NCBI RefSeq assembly: GCF_014268595.2
Contig: NZ_CP077091.1
Span: 4,756,001 to 4,820,000 of the forward strand
Length of the DNA stretch: 64,000 nt
Origin: Pseudomonas hamedanensis
Lineage (GTDB): Bacteria > Pseudomonadota > Gammaproteobacteria > Pseudomonadales > Pseudomonadaceae
Direction: 5' to 3'
Each line of letters starts with the position of its first letter. Position 1 is the first letter of the stretch. A model generated the notes under the pieces. That model worked only from the letters and a program-made list of their open reading frames with translations, searched no databases and was not told the origin of the DNA. Position numbers and translations under genes: made by a program. Of this stretch, positions 1 to 7,751 are shown one piece after another.

Positions 1-231
1 ATTGCCGGATGTTGAGACTTAAGACGTGCACGCTTTTTTAAAGTCACCTCAACATGGGCAAAGATAAGCGAAGCCGTGCACAAAATCGGAATAAAAGTGT
101 GGACGTATTTCATCTACGCGGACTTTTACCGAAAGCAACAAAAACACTGCACAGCGGCGGGAACTTTTTCTGATCGAGTCACTCAGGGCGGGGCTTGCAG
201 CTGGATACTTTTTATACAGCAACGTTAAAAG
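1..231. other. Non-coding stretch upstream of the oprI promoter
   Basis: I see no convincing coding frame here. The stretch is A+T rich with several short T runs. It may hold the end of a leader or an untranslated region of a gene outside the window, but nothing in it can be named. Confidence 0.4.
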
Positions 232-260
232 TTGCTCGAAAAAGAATCAACGCCTACAAT
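232..260 (+). promoter_or_regulatory. Sigma-70-type promoter of oprI
   Basis: A -35 box TTGCTC (232-237) and a -10 box TACAAT (255-260) are separated by exactly 17 bases. Transcription would start near 267 and give a leader of about 117 nt before the oprI ATG. The leader has a small hairpin, CCTCA-ATCG-TGAGG (330-343). A strong promoter is expected because OprI is one of the most abundant Pseudomonas proteins. Confidence 0.6.
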
Positions 261-383
261 TTTTTTTGCTTCTTGCGCTACGTCAGTTTACTTACTACAA
301 GTAATGGGTAGTATGTACGCCGGCTATTTCCTCAATCGTGAGGAGACAGCTACTTAATTTGAAAGTCCTTGAAGGGGAACACG

Positions 384-635
384 ATGAACAACGTTCTGAA
401 ATTCTCTGCTCTGGCTCTGGCCGCAGTTCTGGCTACCGGTTGCAGCAGCGCATCGAAAGAAACCGAAGCACGTCTGACCGCTACTGAAGACGCAGCTGCT
501 CGCTCCCAGGCTCGTGCAGACGAAGCTTACCGTAAAGCTGATGAAGCTCTGGCTGCTGCTCAAAAAGCACAACAGACTGCTGACGAAGCTAACGAGCGTG
601 CTCTGCGCATGCTGGACAAAGCTAGCCGCAAGTAA
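384..635 (+). CDS. oprI: Major outer membrane lipoprotein OprI (Lpp family)
   Basis: This is an 83-residue lipoprotein. It has a signal peptide with lipobox LATGC (lipidated Cys20), then a heptad-rich helix of Ala, Glu, Lys and Arg (about residues 26-80), ending in Arg-Lys. It is the Pseudomonas counterpart of Braun lipoprotein. It forms coiled-coil trimers anchored in the outer membrane, and a C-terminal lysine allows attachment to peptidoglycan by an L,D-transpeptidase. A TTG five codons upstream (369) is in frame, but the ATG at 384 is preceded by GAAGGGGAA and gives the known OprI N-terminus MNNVLKFS. The gene is monocistronic between its own promoter and a strong terminator, and faces an L,D-transpeptidase gene. 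Confidence 0.97.
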   Translation: MNNVLKFSALALAAVLATGCSSASKETEARLTATEDAAARSQARADEAYRKADEALAAAQKAQQTADEANERALRMLDKASRK

Positions 636-659
636 TAATCCTTCGGGGTTGTTATCGAG

Positions 660-688
660 CCGACCCGATTCTTCGGGTCGGCTTTTTT
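660..688 (+). terminator. Rho-independent terminator of oprI
   Basis: A perfect 9-bp stem CCGACCCGA / TCGGGTCGG with a 4-nt loop is followed by C and six T residues, 24 bases after the oprI stop codon. Confidence 0.9.
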
Positions 689-713
689 GTGCCCGACGCT
701 TTTGCCCGGGCAC

Positions 714-749
714 AAAAAAACCCGCCGACGCTTAACGCATCGACGGGTT
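714..749 (-). terminator. Rho-independent terminator of the L,D-transpeptidase gene
   Basis: On the minus strand an 11-bp stem with two mismatches (arms 721-731 and 736-746) runs into seven T residues (714-720 on the plus strand are A). It lies just past the transpeptidase stop and back to back with the oprI terminator. Confidence 0.75.
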
Positions 750-762
750 CGCGACTGGCGGC

Positions 763-1731
763 TTACTGCAAGTCGATCGGCGCACTCGAGACCATCGGCG
801 CGGAAGTACCCGGCGTACCGATTTCGGTTGGCAGGCCATCTTCGGCCGCGACCACATCGCGCACCACGTCCCAATTCACCCGCAAGTTACTGGTGACGTC
901 TTCACGCTTGAGCATCGCATTGATGACCGCGGTGTGTTTGTCGACCACCGACGGGTTGCCCTTGTCGTCGATCGGCGTGTGCGCTTCCAGATAGACCTTG
1001 CCGCCACTGCTGCCGAGCTTGTACGCATCGTTGATGATGCGCACCGAAGTCCCGACCGGGACCATGCTGGCCATCTCCAGCACGTTGTTGTTGAACATGC
1101 GGAAGCAGCCGTGGCTGGTGCGCATGCCGATACCGAATTTCTTGTTCGAACCGTGAATCAGGTAACCCGGCGTGCCAAGCGTGAACTTGAACGGCCCCAG
1201 CGGATTGTCAGGCCCCGCCGGCACGACATTCGGCAGCGGATCACCATCGGCGGCGTGTTCGGCCTTGATCGAGGCCGGAGGCGTCCAGGTCGGGTTCGGC
1301 GTCTTGGCGATGATCGAGGTATGAGCGATCGGCGACCCCCAACCCTCACGACCGATACCCAGCGGGAAGGTGTACACCACGTTCCGGCCTTTCGGGTAGT
1401 AGTAGAGGCGGTATTCAGCCAGGTTGATGACGATGCCCTCGCGCGGTCCCGGCGGCAGGATGAAACGCGTCGGCAACACGATTTCGGTACCGGCACCGGG
1501 CAGCCAGGCATCGACGCCCGGGTTGGCCGCGACCATTTCCGAATAGCCCAGGTCGTAGGTCGTGCCGAGATCGGCGAATGTGTCTTCGTACTTGGCTTTG
1601 ATTACCTGCACCTGGCCGACGATGTCTTCGCCAGGCGGTGGCAGGGGAAGCTCCAATGCAGCAACGGGACCGGCCACACACAGGGCGGCAAGTGACAGGC
1701 AGCGGGTGACGGCAGGAAAGCGCGGCAACAT
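763..1731 (-). CDS. L,D-transpeptidase with LysM domain (ErfK/YbiS/YkuD family)
   Basis: This is a 322-residue periplasmic enzyme. Residues 1-25 are a signal peptide, about 42-88 a LysM-like peptidoglycan-binding domain (IKAKYEDTFADLGTTYDLG...GTEIVLPT), and about 97-235 the YkuD catalytic domain with His193 (HGSNKKFG) and the SHGC motif at 206-209, Cys209 being the nucleophile. The family forms 3-3 peptidoglycan cross-links or joins Braun lipoprotein to peptidoglycan. I chose the ATG at 1731 because AAGGA sits 8 bases upstream; the longer frame to 1782 adds 17 residues before the signal peptide. Standing beside oprI, which ends in lysine, it is a natural candidate for the OprI-anchoring enzyme, but that is inference. 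Confidence 0.93.
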   Translation of the reverse strand: MLPRFPAVTRCLSLAALCVAGPVAALELPLPPPGEDIVGQVQVIKAKYEDTFADLGTTYDLGYSEMVAANPGVDAWLPGAGTEIVLPTRFILPPGPREGIVINLAEYRLYYYPKGRNVVYTFPLGIGREGWGSPIAHTSIIAKTPNPTWTPPASIKAEHAADGDPLPNVVPAGPDNPLGPFKFTLGTPGYLIHGSNKKFGIGMRTSHGCFRMFNNNVLEMASMVPVGTSVRIINDAYKLGSSGGKVYLEAHTPIDDKGNPSVVDKHTAVINAMLKREDVTSNLRVNWDVVRDVVAAEDGLPTEIGTPGTSAPMVSSAPIDLQ

Positions 1732-1812
1732 CCGGAAAATCCTTCGCATGATCATCAAGGGTATAAGGGCGCGATTGTACACCGCACTTTGAAATTTCGG
1801 GGAGACTCAAGA

Positions 1813-1939
1813 CCTGTGGCGAGGGAGCTTGCTCCCGTTGGACTGCGCAGCAGGCCCTCTTGGCTTTTCAGTCAGACAAGTATTCGGCAATTTTGCGACG
1901 GCTGCACTGCCGAGCGGGAGCAAGCTCCCTCGCCACAGG
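1813..1939. repeat. Inverted pair of REP elements (gcgagggagcttgctcccg family)
   Basis: A left unit cctgtggcgagggagcttgc and its inverted copy at the right end enclose about 75 bases of unrelated sequence. The same element recurs at 20166-20284. It fills the gap between the L,D-transpeptidase start and the next minus-strand gene. Confidence 0.85.
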
Positions 1940-1953
1940 GGATTTGGGTGACG

Positions 1954-2247
1954 TCAAAGTTCGAAACGCAGCTCCGGCCAGATCGGCGACGTGCCGCGCT
2001 TCTGCGATTCGAGAATCGCCCGGCACAGCGAACACAGGCGCTGATCCTGAAACACCCGACGGTCCACGCTGGACCAGCGCGGCTGCGCTGGCAGCAGGCT
2101 GCCGCACAGGGTGCGATCGGCCGAGCCGCCGAGTTCCAGCTGACGCGTCACCAGATGCACCCGCACTTCCTGGCAGGCGAACAGGTCCAGCTGCTCGTCA
2201 GGCTCGATCAGTTGGTAGGCAAACAGGGACCAGGCAGGACGCGGCAT
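1954..2247 (-). CDS. Conserved small protein of unknown function next to tesA
   Basis: A 97-residue protein starting MPRPAWSLFAYQLIEPDEQ, without signal peptide or membrane segment. It has five cysteines, including CSLC near the C-terminus (LCSLCRAIL), which may be a metal or redox site. The ATG at 2247 is preferred over one nine codons upstream (2274) because the sequence becomes protein-like from there. It lies 57 bases downstream of tesA on the same strand and may share its transcript. From memory, P. aeruginosa has a similar small gene in this position between the L,D-transpeptidase and tesA. I cannot assign a function. Confidence 0.7.
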   Translation of the reverse strand: MPRPAWSLFAYQLIEPDEQLDLFACQEVRVHLVTRQLELGGSADRTLCGSLLPAQPRWSSVDRRVFQDQRLCSLCRAILESQKRGTSPIWPELRFEL

Positions 2248-2304
2248 CGGGGGCTCCAAATTAGGGGGCGCCACATTAGCCGAAAGCCTGCCACTAGAAA
2301 AGCC

Positions 2305-2910
2305 TCATAGCAGCGGTTTTAGCGTCGGCCAGACATTTTCCAGCAACTTGGCCTGAGCCCCGGCGGCCGGGTGCAGACCGTCGGCCTGCATCAAGTCCGG
2401 ATGGCCACCGACGCCCTCGAGGAAAAACGGCACCAGCGGGATGTTTTTCGCGTCGGCGAGCTTGCCGTAAACCTCGGCAAAGGAATCGGTGTAACGCTTG
2501 CCGTAATTGGGAGGCAACTGCATGCCGAGCAAAAGCACTTTTGCACCGCTCTGGCGGGAACGATCGATCATCGAGGCAAGATTTTGTTGCAATTGTGTTG
2601 GCGGCATTCCGCGCAGGCCATCGTTACCTCCAAGTTCGAGGATCACCAACTCCGGCTTATGCTCTGCAAGCAGCGCCGGCAGCCGCGCCAGGCCTCCGGC
2701 ACTGGTGTCGCCACTGATGGAGGCGTTGACCACTTTATCGTCGAAACCCTCCTGTTTGAGCCGTTGCTCCAGCAACGACACCCACCCAAGGCGGGTATCC
2801 AGTCCGAAACCGGCGCTGATACTATCGCCAACGATCAGGACAGTACCCGCCGCTGCGTTCTGGGCCATGCACATCAAGGCCAGACCAGCACTCAAAAACC
2901 ATACACGCAT
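2305..2910 (-). CDS. tesA: Arylesterase / multifunctional acyl hydrolase TesA (SGNH/GDSL family)
   Basis: A 201-residue periplasmic esterase/thioesterase. The signal peptide covers about residues 1-21. SGNH-hydrolase blocks are all present: GDSIS with Ser30, the oxyanion glycine near 67 (ISGDTS), GGND with Asn96, and DGLH with Asp177 and His180. The family hydrolyses aryl esters, acyl-CoA thioesters and lysophospholipids. The same frame continues far upstream but there overlaps the divergent ABC gene; the ATG at 2910 followed by a classic signal peptide is clearly the start. It is divergent from the ABC transporter genes with only 10 bases between the two start codons, so the promoters must lie inside the neighbouring gene. 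Confidence 0.93.
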   Translation of the reverse strand: MRVWFLSAGLALMCMAQNAAAGTVLIVGDSISAGFGLDTRLGWVSLLEQRLKQEGFDDKVVNASISGDTSAGGLARLPALLAEHKPELVILELGGNDGLRGMPPTQLQQNLASMIDRSRQSGAKVLLLGMQLPPNYGKRYTDSFAEVYGKLADAKNIPLVPFFLEGVGGHPDLMQADGLHPAAGAQAKLLENVWPTLKPLL

Positions 2911-2920
2911 CGGATTCTCC

Positions 2921-3604
2921 ATGGGCGCAAGCATTCTCACCGCGAAGAACCTCAGCAAAGTGGTCCCTAGCGCGGAAGGTGAACTGACTATCCTGCACGA
3001 ACTCAGCCTGGAACTGAACAAGGGCGACAGCCTGGCCATCGTTGGCGCGTCCGGTTCCGGCAAATCCACCCTCCTCGGCCTGCTCGCCGGGCTCGACCTG
3101 CCCAGCAGCGGCGAAGTCACCCTCGCCGGCCAGGGCCTGAGCAATCTCGATGAGGACCAGCGCGCACGTATTCGTGCCGAGCACGTCGGTTTTGTCTTCC
3201 AGTCGTTCCAGTTGCTCGACAGCCTCAACGCGCTGGAAAACGTCATGCTGCCGCTCGAACTCGATGGCCGCAAAGACGCCCGCGAACGCGCCACGCAATT
3301 GCTCCAGCGCGTCGGCCTCGGCCAGCGCCTGACCCACTCGCCGCGTCAGCTCTCCGGTGGCGAACAGCAACGCGTGGCCATTGCCCGGGCTTTCGCTGCC
3401 GAACCTGACGTGCTGTTTGCCGATGAACCGACCGGCAACCTCGACAGCCACACCGGTGAGCGCATCAGCGACCTGCTGTTCGAATTGAACAAGGAACGCG
3501 GCACCACTCTGGTGCTGGTGACCCACGACGAACGCCTGGCCCATCGCTGCCGGCGTCTGATCCGTCTTGAAGCCGGGCTGCTGGTCGCCCCTCTGGAGCC
3601 TTGA
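2921..3604 (+). CDS. ABC transporter ATP-binding protein (YbbA/LolD-like)
   Basis: A 227-residue ATPase of the MacB/LolD class. Walker A GASGSGKST is at residues 43-51, the signature is LSGGEQQRVAIARA, Walker B is VLFADEPTGNLDS, and the H-loop histidine is in VTHDERLA. These ATPases drive FtsX-type permeases that move or extract substrates at the periplasmic side rather than importing them. It overlaps the permease gene by one base (TGATG), so the two are translationally coupled. As in E. coli ybbA-ybbP, the pair is divergent from a tesA-type esterase. The ATG at 2921 leaves only a short upstream region. The substrate is unknown. Confidence 0.92.
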   Translation: MGASILTAKNLSKVVPSAEGELTILHELSLELNKGDSLAIVGASGSGKSTLLGLLAGLDLPSSGEVTLAGQGLSNLDEDQRARIRAEHVGFVFQSFQLLDSLNALENVMLPLELDGRKDARERATQLLQRVGLGQRLTHSPRQLSGGEQQRVAIARAFAAEPDVLFADEPTGNLDSHTGERISDLLFELNKERGTTLVLVTHDERLAHRCRRLIRLEAGLLVAPLEP

Positions 3605-6108
3605 TGGCACGTTTGCCGCTGTTACGCCTGTTCAGCCTTGCCCTTCGTCAACTCATCCGCGATGCCCGCGCAGGAGAGTTGCGCGTATTGTTCTTTGCGC
3701 TGGTGGTCGCCGTTGCGGCGAGCACCGCGATTGGCTACTTCGGTGCCCGCCTCAACGGCGCGATGATGCTGCGCGCAACTGAATTTCTAGGTGCCGACCT
3801 GGTGCTGGAAGGCAGCTCGCCGGCTCGCGAGGAGCAGATCCGCAGCGGCAGCGAACTGCGCCTGAATCATGCGCAGGTGGTGGAGTTTTCCAGCGTCATC
3901 GCCACCGACAACGGCATTCAACTGTCGAGCATCAAAGCCGTCGACCGCGCCTATCCATTACGCGGCGAGCTGAAAAGTGCGCCCGCCCCCTTTGCCCCTG
4001 AAGAAGTCGGCGGCGAGCCGCAACCCGGCGAAGCGTGGGTCGAGGCGCGCCTGCTGACGGCGCTGGATCTGAAGATCGGCGACAGCATCGATGTCGGCAT
4101 GAAGACCCTGAAGATGACGCGCGTGCTGACCTATGAGCCGGACCGCGCCGGCAATTTCTACAGCCTGACGCCACGGGTGCTGATCAACCTTGAAGACCTC
4201 GCCGCCACCGGCGTGGTGCAGCCGGGCAGCCGCGTGAGCTATCGCGAACTGTGGCGCGGCGAACCCCAGGCGCTGGAAACCTATCGGGAACTGATCAAAC
4301 CGGGCCTGGCCGCCAACCAGAGAATTCAGGATGCCCGTGACGGTAATCGACAGATTGGCGGTGCCTTGGGCAAGGCCGAGCGCTATCTGAACATGGCCAG
4401 TCTGGTCGCGGTGTTACTGGCCGGTGTGGCGGTAGCGCTGTCGGCCAATCGGTTTGCCAGTCGGCGTTTCGATGCCAGTGCCCTGCTGCGCTGCCTCGGT
4501 CTTTCACGCCGGGAAACGATGGTGCTGTTCAGCCTGCAACTCACCGCGCTCGGGCTGGTTGCCGCAATCAGCGGCGCCCTGCTCGGCTGGCTTGCGCAGC
4601 TGGGCCTGTTCGCCTTGCTGCATGATTTGCTGCCCAGTGATGTGCCACCGGGGGGCCTGTTCCCGGCCATCGCCGGAATCGGTACCGGACTGGTGGCGCT
4701 GGCCGGTTTTGCCTTGCCGCCACTTGCGGCACTGGGCCGGGTGCCACCGCTGCGGGTGTTGCGCCGCGACATGCTGCCGATTCCGTCGAGCACCTGGATG
4801 GTGTACGGCGCGGCGCTGGGTGCGCTGGGCCTGATCATGTGGCGCCTGAGCCTGGATCTGCTGCTGACGTTCGCTCTGCTCGGCGGTGGCGTGGTCGCTG
4901 CGCTGGTACTTGGCGGTTTGCTGCTGTTGCTGTTGCAAAGCCTGCGCCGGATGCTCGCCCGCGCCTCGCTGCCCTGGCGACTGGGCCTTGGGCAATTGCT
5001 GCGTCATCCGTTGGCAGCGGCCGGACAATCGCTGGCCTTCGGACTGATCCTCCTGTCGATGGCATTGATCGCCCTGCTGCGCGGCGAACTGCTCGATACC
5101 TGGCAGAACCAGTTGCCGAAAAATGCGCCCAATTATTTTGCGCTGAACATCCTGCCAGGGGATAAACAGGCTTTCGCCGATCACCTGATCAAGGTGTCCG
5201 CGCAAGCGGCGCCGCTGTATCCGGTGGTGCCGGGGCGACTGATCAGTATCAATGGCGAAGCGGTACAACAAATCGTCAGCAAGGATTCAGCGGGCGACCG
5301 CGCCATTCAACGCGACCTGAGCCTGACCTGGGCCGCGGACCTGCCGGCCGGTAACAAGCTCACCGCCGGTTCCTGGTGGAGCGGCCAGCCGTCCGACGAT
5401 GTACCGGGCGTCTCGGTGGAAGGCAAAGTCGCCGAAAGCCTGAAACTCAAGCTCGGCGATCACATGATCTTCAATGTCGGTGGGGTCAATCGTGAAGCGA
5501 AGGTCACCAGCCTGCGCGAGATCAACTGGGATAACTTCCAGCCGAACTTTTTCATGATCTTCCAGCCCGGCACCTTGAAGGATCTGCCGGCAACCTACCT
5601 GACCAGTTTCTATCTGGCCCCCGGTCACGATCAGCAGATCGTCGAGCTGTCGCGGACCTTCCCGGCAGTGACCATCCTGCAGGTCGAAGCCTTGCTCGAA
5701 CAACTGCGCAGTATCCTCGCCCAGGTCACCCTGGCGGTGGAATATGTGCTGTTGTTTGTGCTCGCTGCGGGGATGGCGGTGCTGTTCTCCGGCCTGCAGG
5801 CGACACTGGATGAACGCATTCGCCAGGGTGCGCTGTTGCGCGCGCTGGGTGCCGAGCGGCAGTTGCTGATCAAGGCGCGGCGTATCGAGTTCGGTTTGCT
5901 CGGCGCGGTCAGCGGTCTGCTCGCGGCGATCGGTTCGGAGGTGGTGAGTCTGGTGTTGTATCGCTACGCCTTCGACCTGCCGTGGCACCCGCATCCGTGG
6001 TTGCTGGTGTTGCCGTTGATTGGCGCAGCGTTGATTGGTGGCGCCGGTGTGTTCGGTACGCGTCGGGCATTGAACGCGAGCCCACTGACAGTGTTGCGCG
6101 AGGGTTGA
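3604..6108 (+). CDS. FtsX-family ABC transporter permease (YbbP-like)
   Basis: An 834-residue membrane protein, the usual size for YbbP. One N-terminal membrane helix (about 20-45) is followed by a large periplasmic domain (about 50-255). Then come an FtsX-type helix cluster (about 260-395), a central group of helices (about 400-500), a second periplasmic region (about 510-710) and a C-terminal FtsX cluster (about 715-830, ending ALNASPLTVLREG). The motif RRREMLPIPSS-like PPLRVLRRDMLP near 382 is typical of the cytoplasmic loop. It pairs with the ATPase just upstream. The ATG at 3604 overlaps the ATPase stop; a TTG one codon earlier is also in frame. A role in exporting or remodelling a lipid or hydrophobic compound is only suggested by its tesA neighbour. 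Confidence 0.92.
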   Translation: MARLPLLRLFSLALRQLIRDARAGELRVLFFALVVAVAASTAIGYFGARLNGAMMLRATEFLGADLVLEGSSPAREEQIRSGSELRLNHAQVVEFSSVIATDNGIQLSSIKAVDRAYPLRGELKSAPAPFAPEEVGGEPQPGEAWVEARLLTALDLKIGDSIDVGMKTLKMTRVLTYEPDRAGNFYSLTPRVLINLEDLAATGVVQPGSRVSYRELWRGEPQALETYRELIKPGLAANQRIQDARDGNRQIGGALGKAERYLNMASLVAVLLAGVAVALSANRFASRRFDASALLRCLGLSRRETMVLFSLQLTALGLVAAISGALLGWLAQLGLFALLHDLLPSDVPPGGLFPAIAGIGTGLVALAGFALPPLAALGRVPPLRVLRRDMLPIPSSTWMVYGAALGALGLIMWRLSLDLLLTFALLGGGVVAALVLGGLLLLLLQSLRRMLARASLPWRLGLGQLLRHPLAAAGQSLAFGLILLSMALIALLRGELLDTWQNQLPKNAPNYFALNILPGDKQAFADHLIKVSAQAAPLYPVVPGRLISINGEAVQQIVSKDSAGDRAIQRDLSLTWAADLPAGNKLTAGSWWSGQPSDDVPGVSVEGKVAESLKLKLGDHMIFNVGGVNREAKVTSLREINWDNFQPNFFMIFQPGTLKDLPATYLTSFYLAPGHDQQIVELSRTFPAVTILQVEALLEQLRSILAQVTLAVEYVLLFVLAAGMAVLFSGLQATLDERIRQGALLRALGAERQLLIKARRIEFGLLGAVSGLLAAIGSEVVSLVLYRYAFDLPWHPHPWLLVLPLIGAALIGGAGVFGTRRALNASPLTVLREG

Positions 6109-6143
6109 TAGACTCAAAGCCGTCTTAATCACAAGAAGTTGCC

Positions 6144-6641
6144 ATGAGCCGCTATCGCCCTCCCCGCACCGCTGGCACCGCGCTGATCACCCCCGAGGGT
6201 GAAGCGCGGATGCGCGCTGAATTTCATGAGTTGTGGCATGTGCGTCGCCCGCAAGTCACGCAAGCCGTCAGTGAGGCGGCGGCACAGGGTGACCGTTCGG
6301 AAAACGCCGAGTACACCTACGGCAAGAAAATGCTGCGCGAAATCGACAGTCGTGTGCGCTTTCTCACCAAACGCCTGGAAGCACTCAAGGTAGTCAGCGA
6401 AAAACCCAGCGATCCGAACAAGGTCTACTTCGGCGCCTGGGTGACCATCGAGGACGAAGGCGGCAAGCAATCGCGCTACCGCATCGTCGGTCCGGATGAA
6501 CTGGATCTGAAACAAGGCCTGATCAGCATCGACTCGCCACTGGCTCGCGCGTTGATCGGCAAAGCGCTTGACGCGGAAGTCCGGGTACAGACGCCGACCG
6601 GCGAGCAGTTCGTCTATATCGTCGCGATCGAATACCCGTAA
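6144..6641 (+). CDS. greB: Transcription elongation factor GreB
   Basis: A 165-residue GreA/GreB family protein. It binds the RNA polymerase secondary channel and stimulates cleavage of backtracked transcripts. The N-terminal coiled-coil hairpin (about residues 12-85) carries the acidic tip in [16 protein letters not shown], where Asp and Glu coordinate the cleavage Mg. The C-terminal FKBP-like domain covers about 90-165. The sequence [12 protein letters not shown] and the spacing fit GreB better than GreA. The ATG at 6144 follows AAGAAG. It starts 35 bases after the permease stop, so it might be read from the same transcript. It converges with a small minus-strand gene 6 bases away. Confidence 0.93.
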   Translation: MSRYRPPRTAGTALITPEGEARMRAEFHELWHVRRPQVTQAVSEAAAQGDRSENAEYTYGKKMLREIDSRVRFLTKRLEALKVVSEKPSDPNKVYFGAWVTIEDEGGKQSRYRIVGPDELDLKQGLISIDSPLARALIGKALDAEVRVQTPTGEQFVYIVAIEYP

Positions 6642-6647
6642 GCCGAA

Positions 6648-6956
6648 TCAGCGGCGAGTGATCAAACCCTGCCGCGCAACGCGGGTCAGTTGCTTGATCA
6701 TGTCAGGCGCCTCTTCTGCGCTGGGCGCCTGAATCACCGCCAGATCGAAACTGTCGCTGGCAAAACGCGCCAGCGACTCGCCGTCATCAACAAACTGGAT
6801 CAGGAAGGCGGCAGGACCGCCGCTGCGACGTGGCCAGCCATCGAGATAACGCAACAGCGTCGGCTGGTGTTTGCCGCCCAGGAGAATTTTCGGGTTGCGC
6901 TGGGTGATATGAGCCGTGATCGGCGCGGGACGTGCTGGAGGGCGTAGTGCATTCAT
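6648..6956 (-). CDS. Conserved small protein of unknown function behind a structured leader
   Basis: A 102-residue protein, MNALRPPARPAPITAHITQ at the start, with no signal peptide or membrane helix. The middle (KILLGGKHQPTLLRYLDGWP) and the end (FDLAVIQAPSAEEAPDMIKQLTRVARQGLITRR) look like a small folded cytosolic domain. I chose the ATG at 6956, with GAGG 11 bases upstream; a start seven codons earlier is possible. I do not recognise the family. What stands out is its upstream region: a near-perfect sigma-70 promoter and about 150 nt of consecutive hairpins before the start codon, much more than a gene of this size usually has. Confidence 0.75.
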   Translation of the reverse strand: MNALRPPARPAPITAHITQRNPKILLGGKHQPTLLRYLDGWPRRSGGPAAFLIQFVDDGESLARFASDSFDLAVIQAPSAEEAPDMIKQLTRVARQGLITRR

Positions 6957-7109
6957 CGTGTCGTGTCTCTGCCTCAAAAGTCTGCATGGCAGGTGAGAGG
7001 CAACACCGAACCAGCGCTTTAGCGGTATTTCGAAGCCCTGTTACGGCTTCTGACGGTAACTGATCGAGTTACCTGGCGCCCCGCAAGTAGCTGTTTAAAT
7101 CGGCGCATG
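6957..7109 (-). ncRNA. Hairpin-rich leader RNA or small RNA upstream of the 6648-6956 gene
   Basis: On the minus strand, starting about 7 bases after a strong -10 box, the transcript would pass three clean hairpins in a row. First GGTAACT-cgatc-AGTTACC (7073-7055), then GAAGCC-gtaacag-GGCTTC (7050-7032), then TGCCTC...GAGGCA (7002-6970), whose 3' arm covers the Shine-Dalgarno region of the next gene. No open frame of note lies inside. It could be a cis-regulatory leader that masks the ribosome binding site, or the body of a small RNA. I cannot match it to a named RNA family. Confidence 0.45.
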
Positions 7110-7115
7110 AGCAAC

Positions 7116-7145
7116 ATCCTAGATAACGTGACCGACCAGTGTCAA
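7116..7145 (-). promoter_or_regulatory. Strong sigma-70 promoter for the leader RNA
   Basis: The minus strand reads TTGACA (7145-7140), an 18-base spacer, then TAGGAT (7121-7116). The -35 box is perfect consensus and the -10 box matches four of six positions. It lies between the doxX terminator and the leader. Confidence 0.6.
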
Positions 7146-7157
7146 GAATCAGCCGCA

Positions 7158-7186
7158 ACAAAAAAGGCCCGCACAATGCGGGCCTT
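7158..7186 (-). terminator. Rho-independent terminator of doxX
   Basis: A perfect 10-bp stem AAGGCCCGCA / TGCGGGCCTT with a 3-nt loop is followed on the minus strand by a run of T residues. It is 18 bases past the doxX stop. Confidence 0.9.
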
Positions 7187-7204
7187 GGGCTTGAGCCAGA
7201 GCGC

Positions 7205-7639
7205 TTAACCGGCGATGGCGCGATCCGCCGAAAGCTTGCCGGCGCCTTCGATCAGTACTGCAATGCTGCCGGCCAGCAGGGCCAGGGCGAACTCATAACC
7301 GTTGTTGGCCATGAACAGACCGTTGCCGATGTGTACCGAGAAGATCGCCACCAGCGAAAGGAACGCCAGACCCAGTGCCGCCGGGCGCACCAGCAGGCCG
7401 ATGATCAGCGCCAGACCGGCAAAGAACTCGGTACCGCCGGCCAGCGACGCCATCAGGTAGCCCGGGGTCAGGCCGATGCTCTCCATCCATTGCGCAGTGC
7501 CGGCCAGGCCGTAGCCGCCGAACAGACCAAAGAGCTTTTGTGCACCGTGCGCGGCGAAGATGACGCCGACAGCGATACGCAGAACAGTCAGGCCGTAACC
7601 GGCACGGGTGAACAGAACCTTGTTGATCAGAGAACTCAT
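7205..7639 (-). CDS. DoxX family integral membrane protein
   Basis: A 144-residue protein with four predicted membrane helices, in the DoxX arrangement: helix 1 with VLRIAVGVIFAAHGAQKLFG, helix 2 after GGTEFFAGLALIIG, helix 3 LGLAFLSLVAIF and helix 4 EFALALLAGSIAVLI. The HGxQKLFG signature after helix 1 and the GGxEFxxG signature of helix 2 define the family. DoxX proteins sit in the cytoplasmic membrane; some are linked to quinone or thiol redox chemistry, but most, including this one, have no assigned role. It appears monocistronic, with its own terminator. The ATG at 7639 is preceded by AAGGAA. Confidence 0.88.
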   Translation of the reverse strand: MSSLINKVLFTRAGYGLTVLRIAVGVIFAAHGAQKLFGLFGGYGLAGTAQWMESIGLTPGYLMASLAGGTEFFAGLALIIGLLVRPAALGLAFLSLVAIFSVHIGNGLFMANNGYEFALALLAGSIAVLIEGAGKLSADRAIAG

Positions 7640-7751
7640 GGGGCATTCCTTGTTGTGCAGAAGTGTTGTGTGTTTGGGTTGGTCGCTATATTAATCAGTT
7701 TATTTTATGCTTAAAGCGCAAAAATTGCGCCATAACAATCTAATTATTAGA

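Noticed and set aside
2305..3294. A 329-residue form of TesA using the full open frame
   Set aside because: The extra 128 residues are antisense to the ABC ATPase gene; the signal peptide begins at the ATG at 2910.
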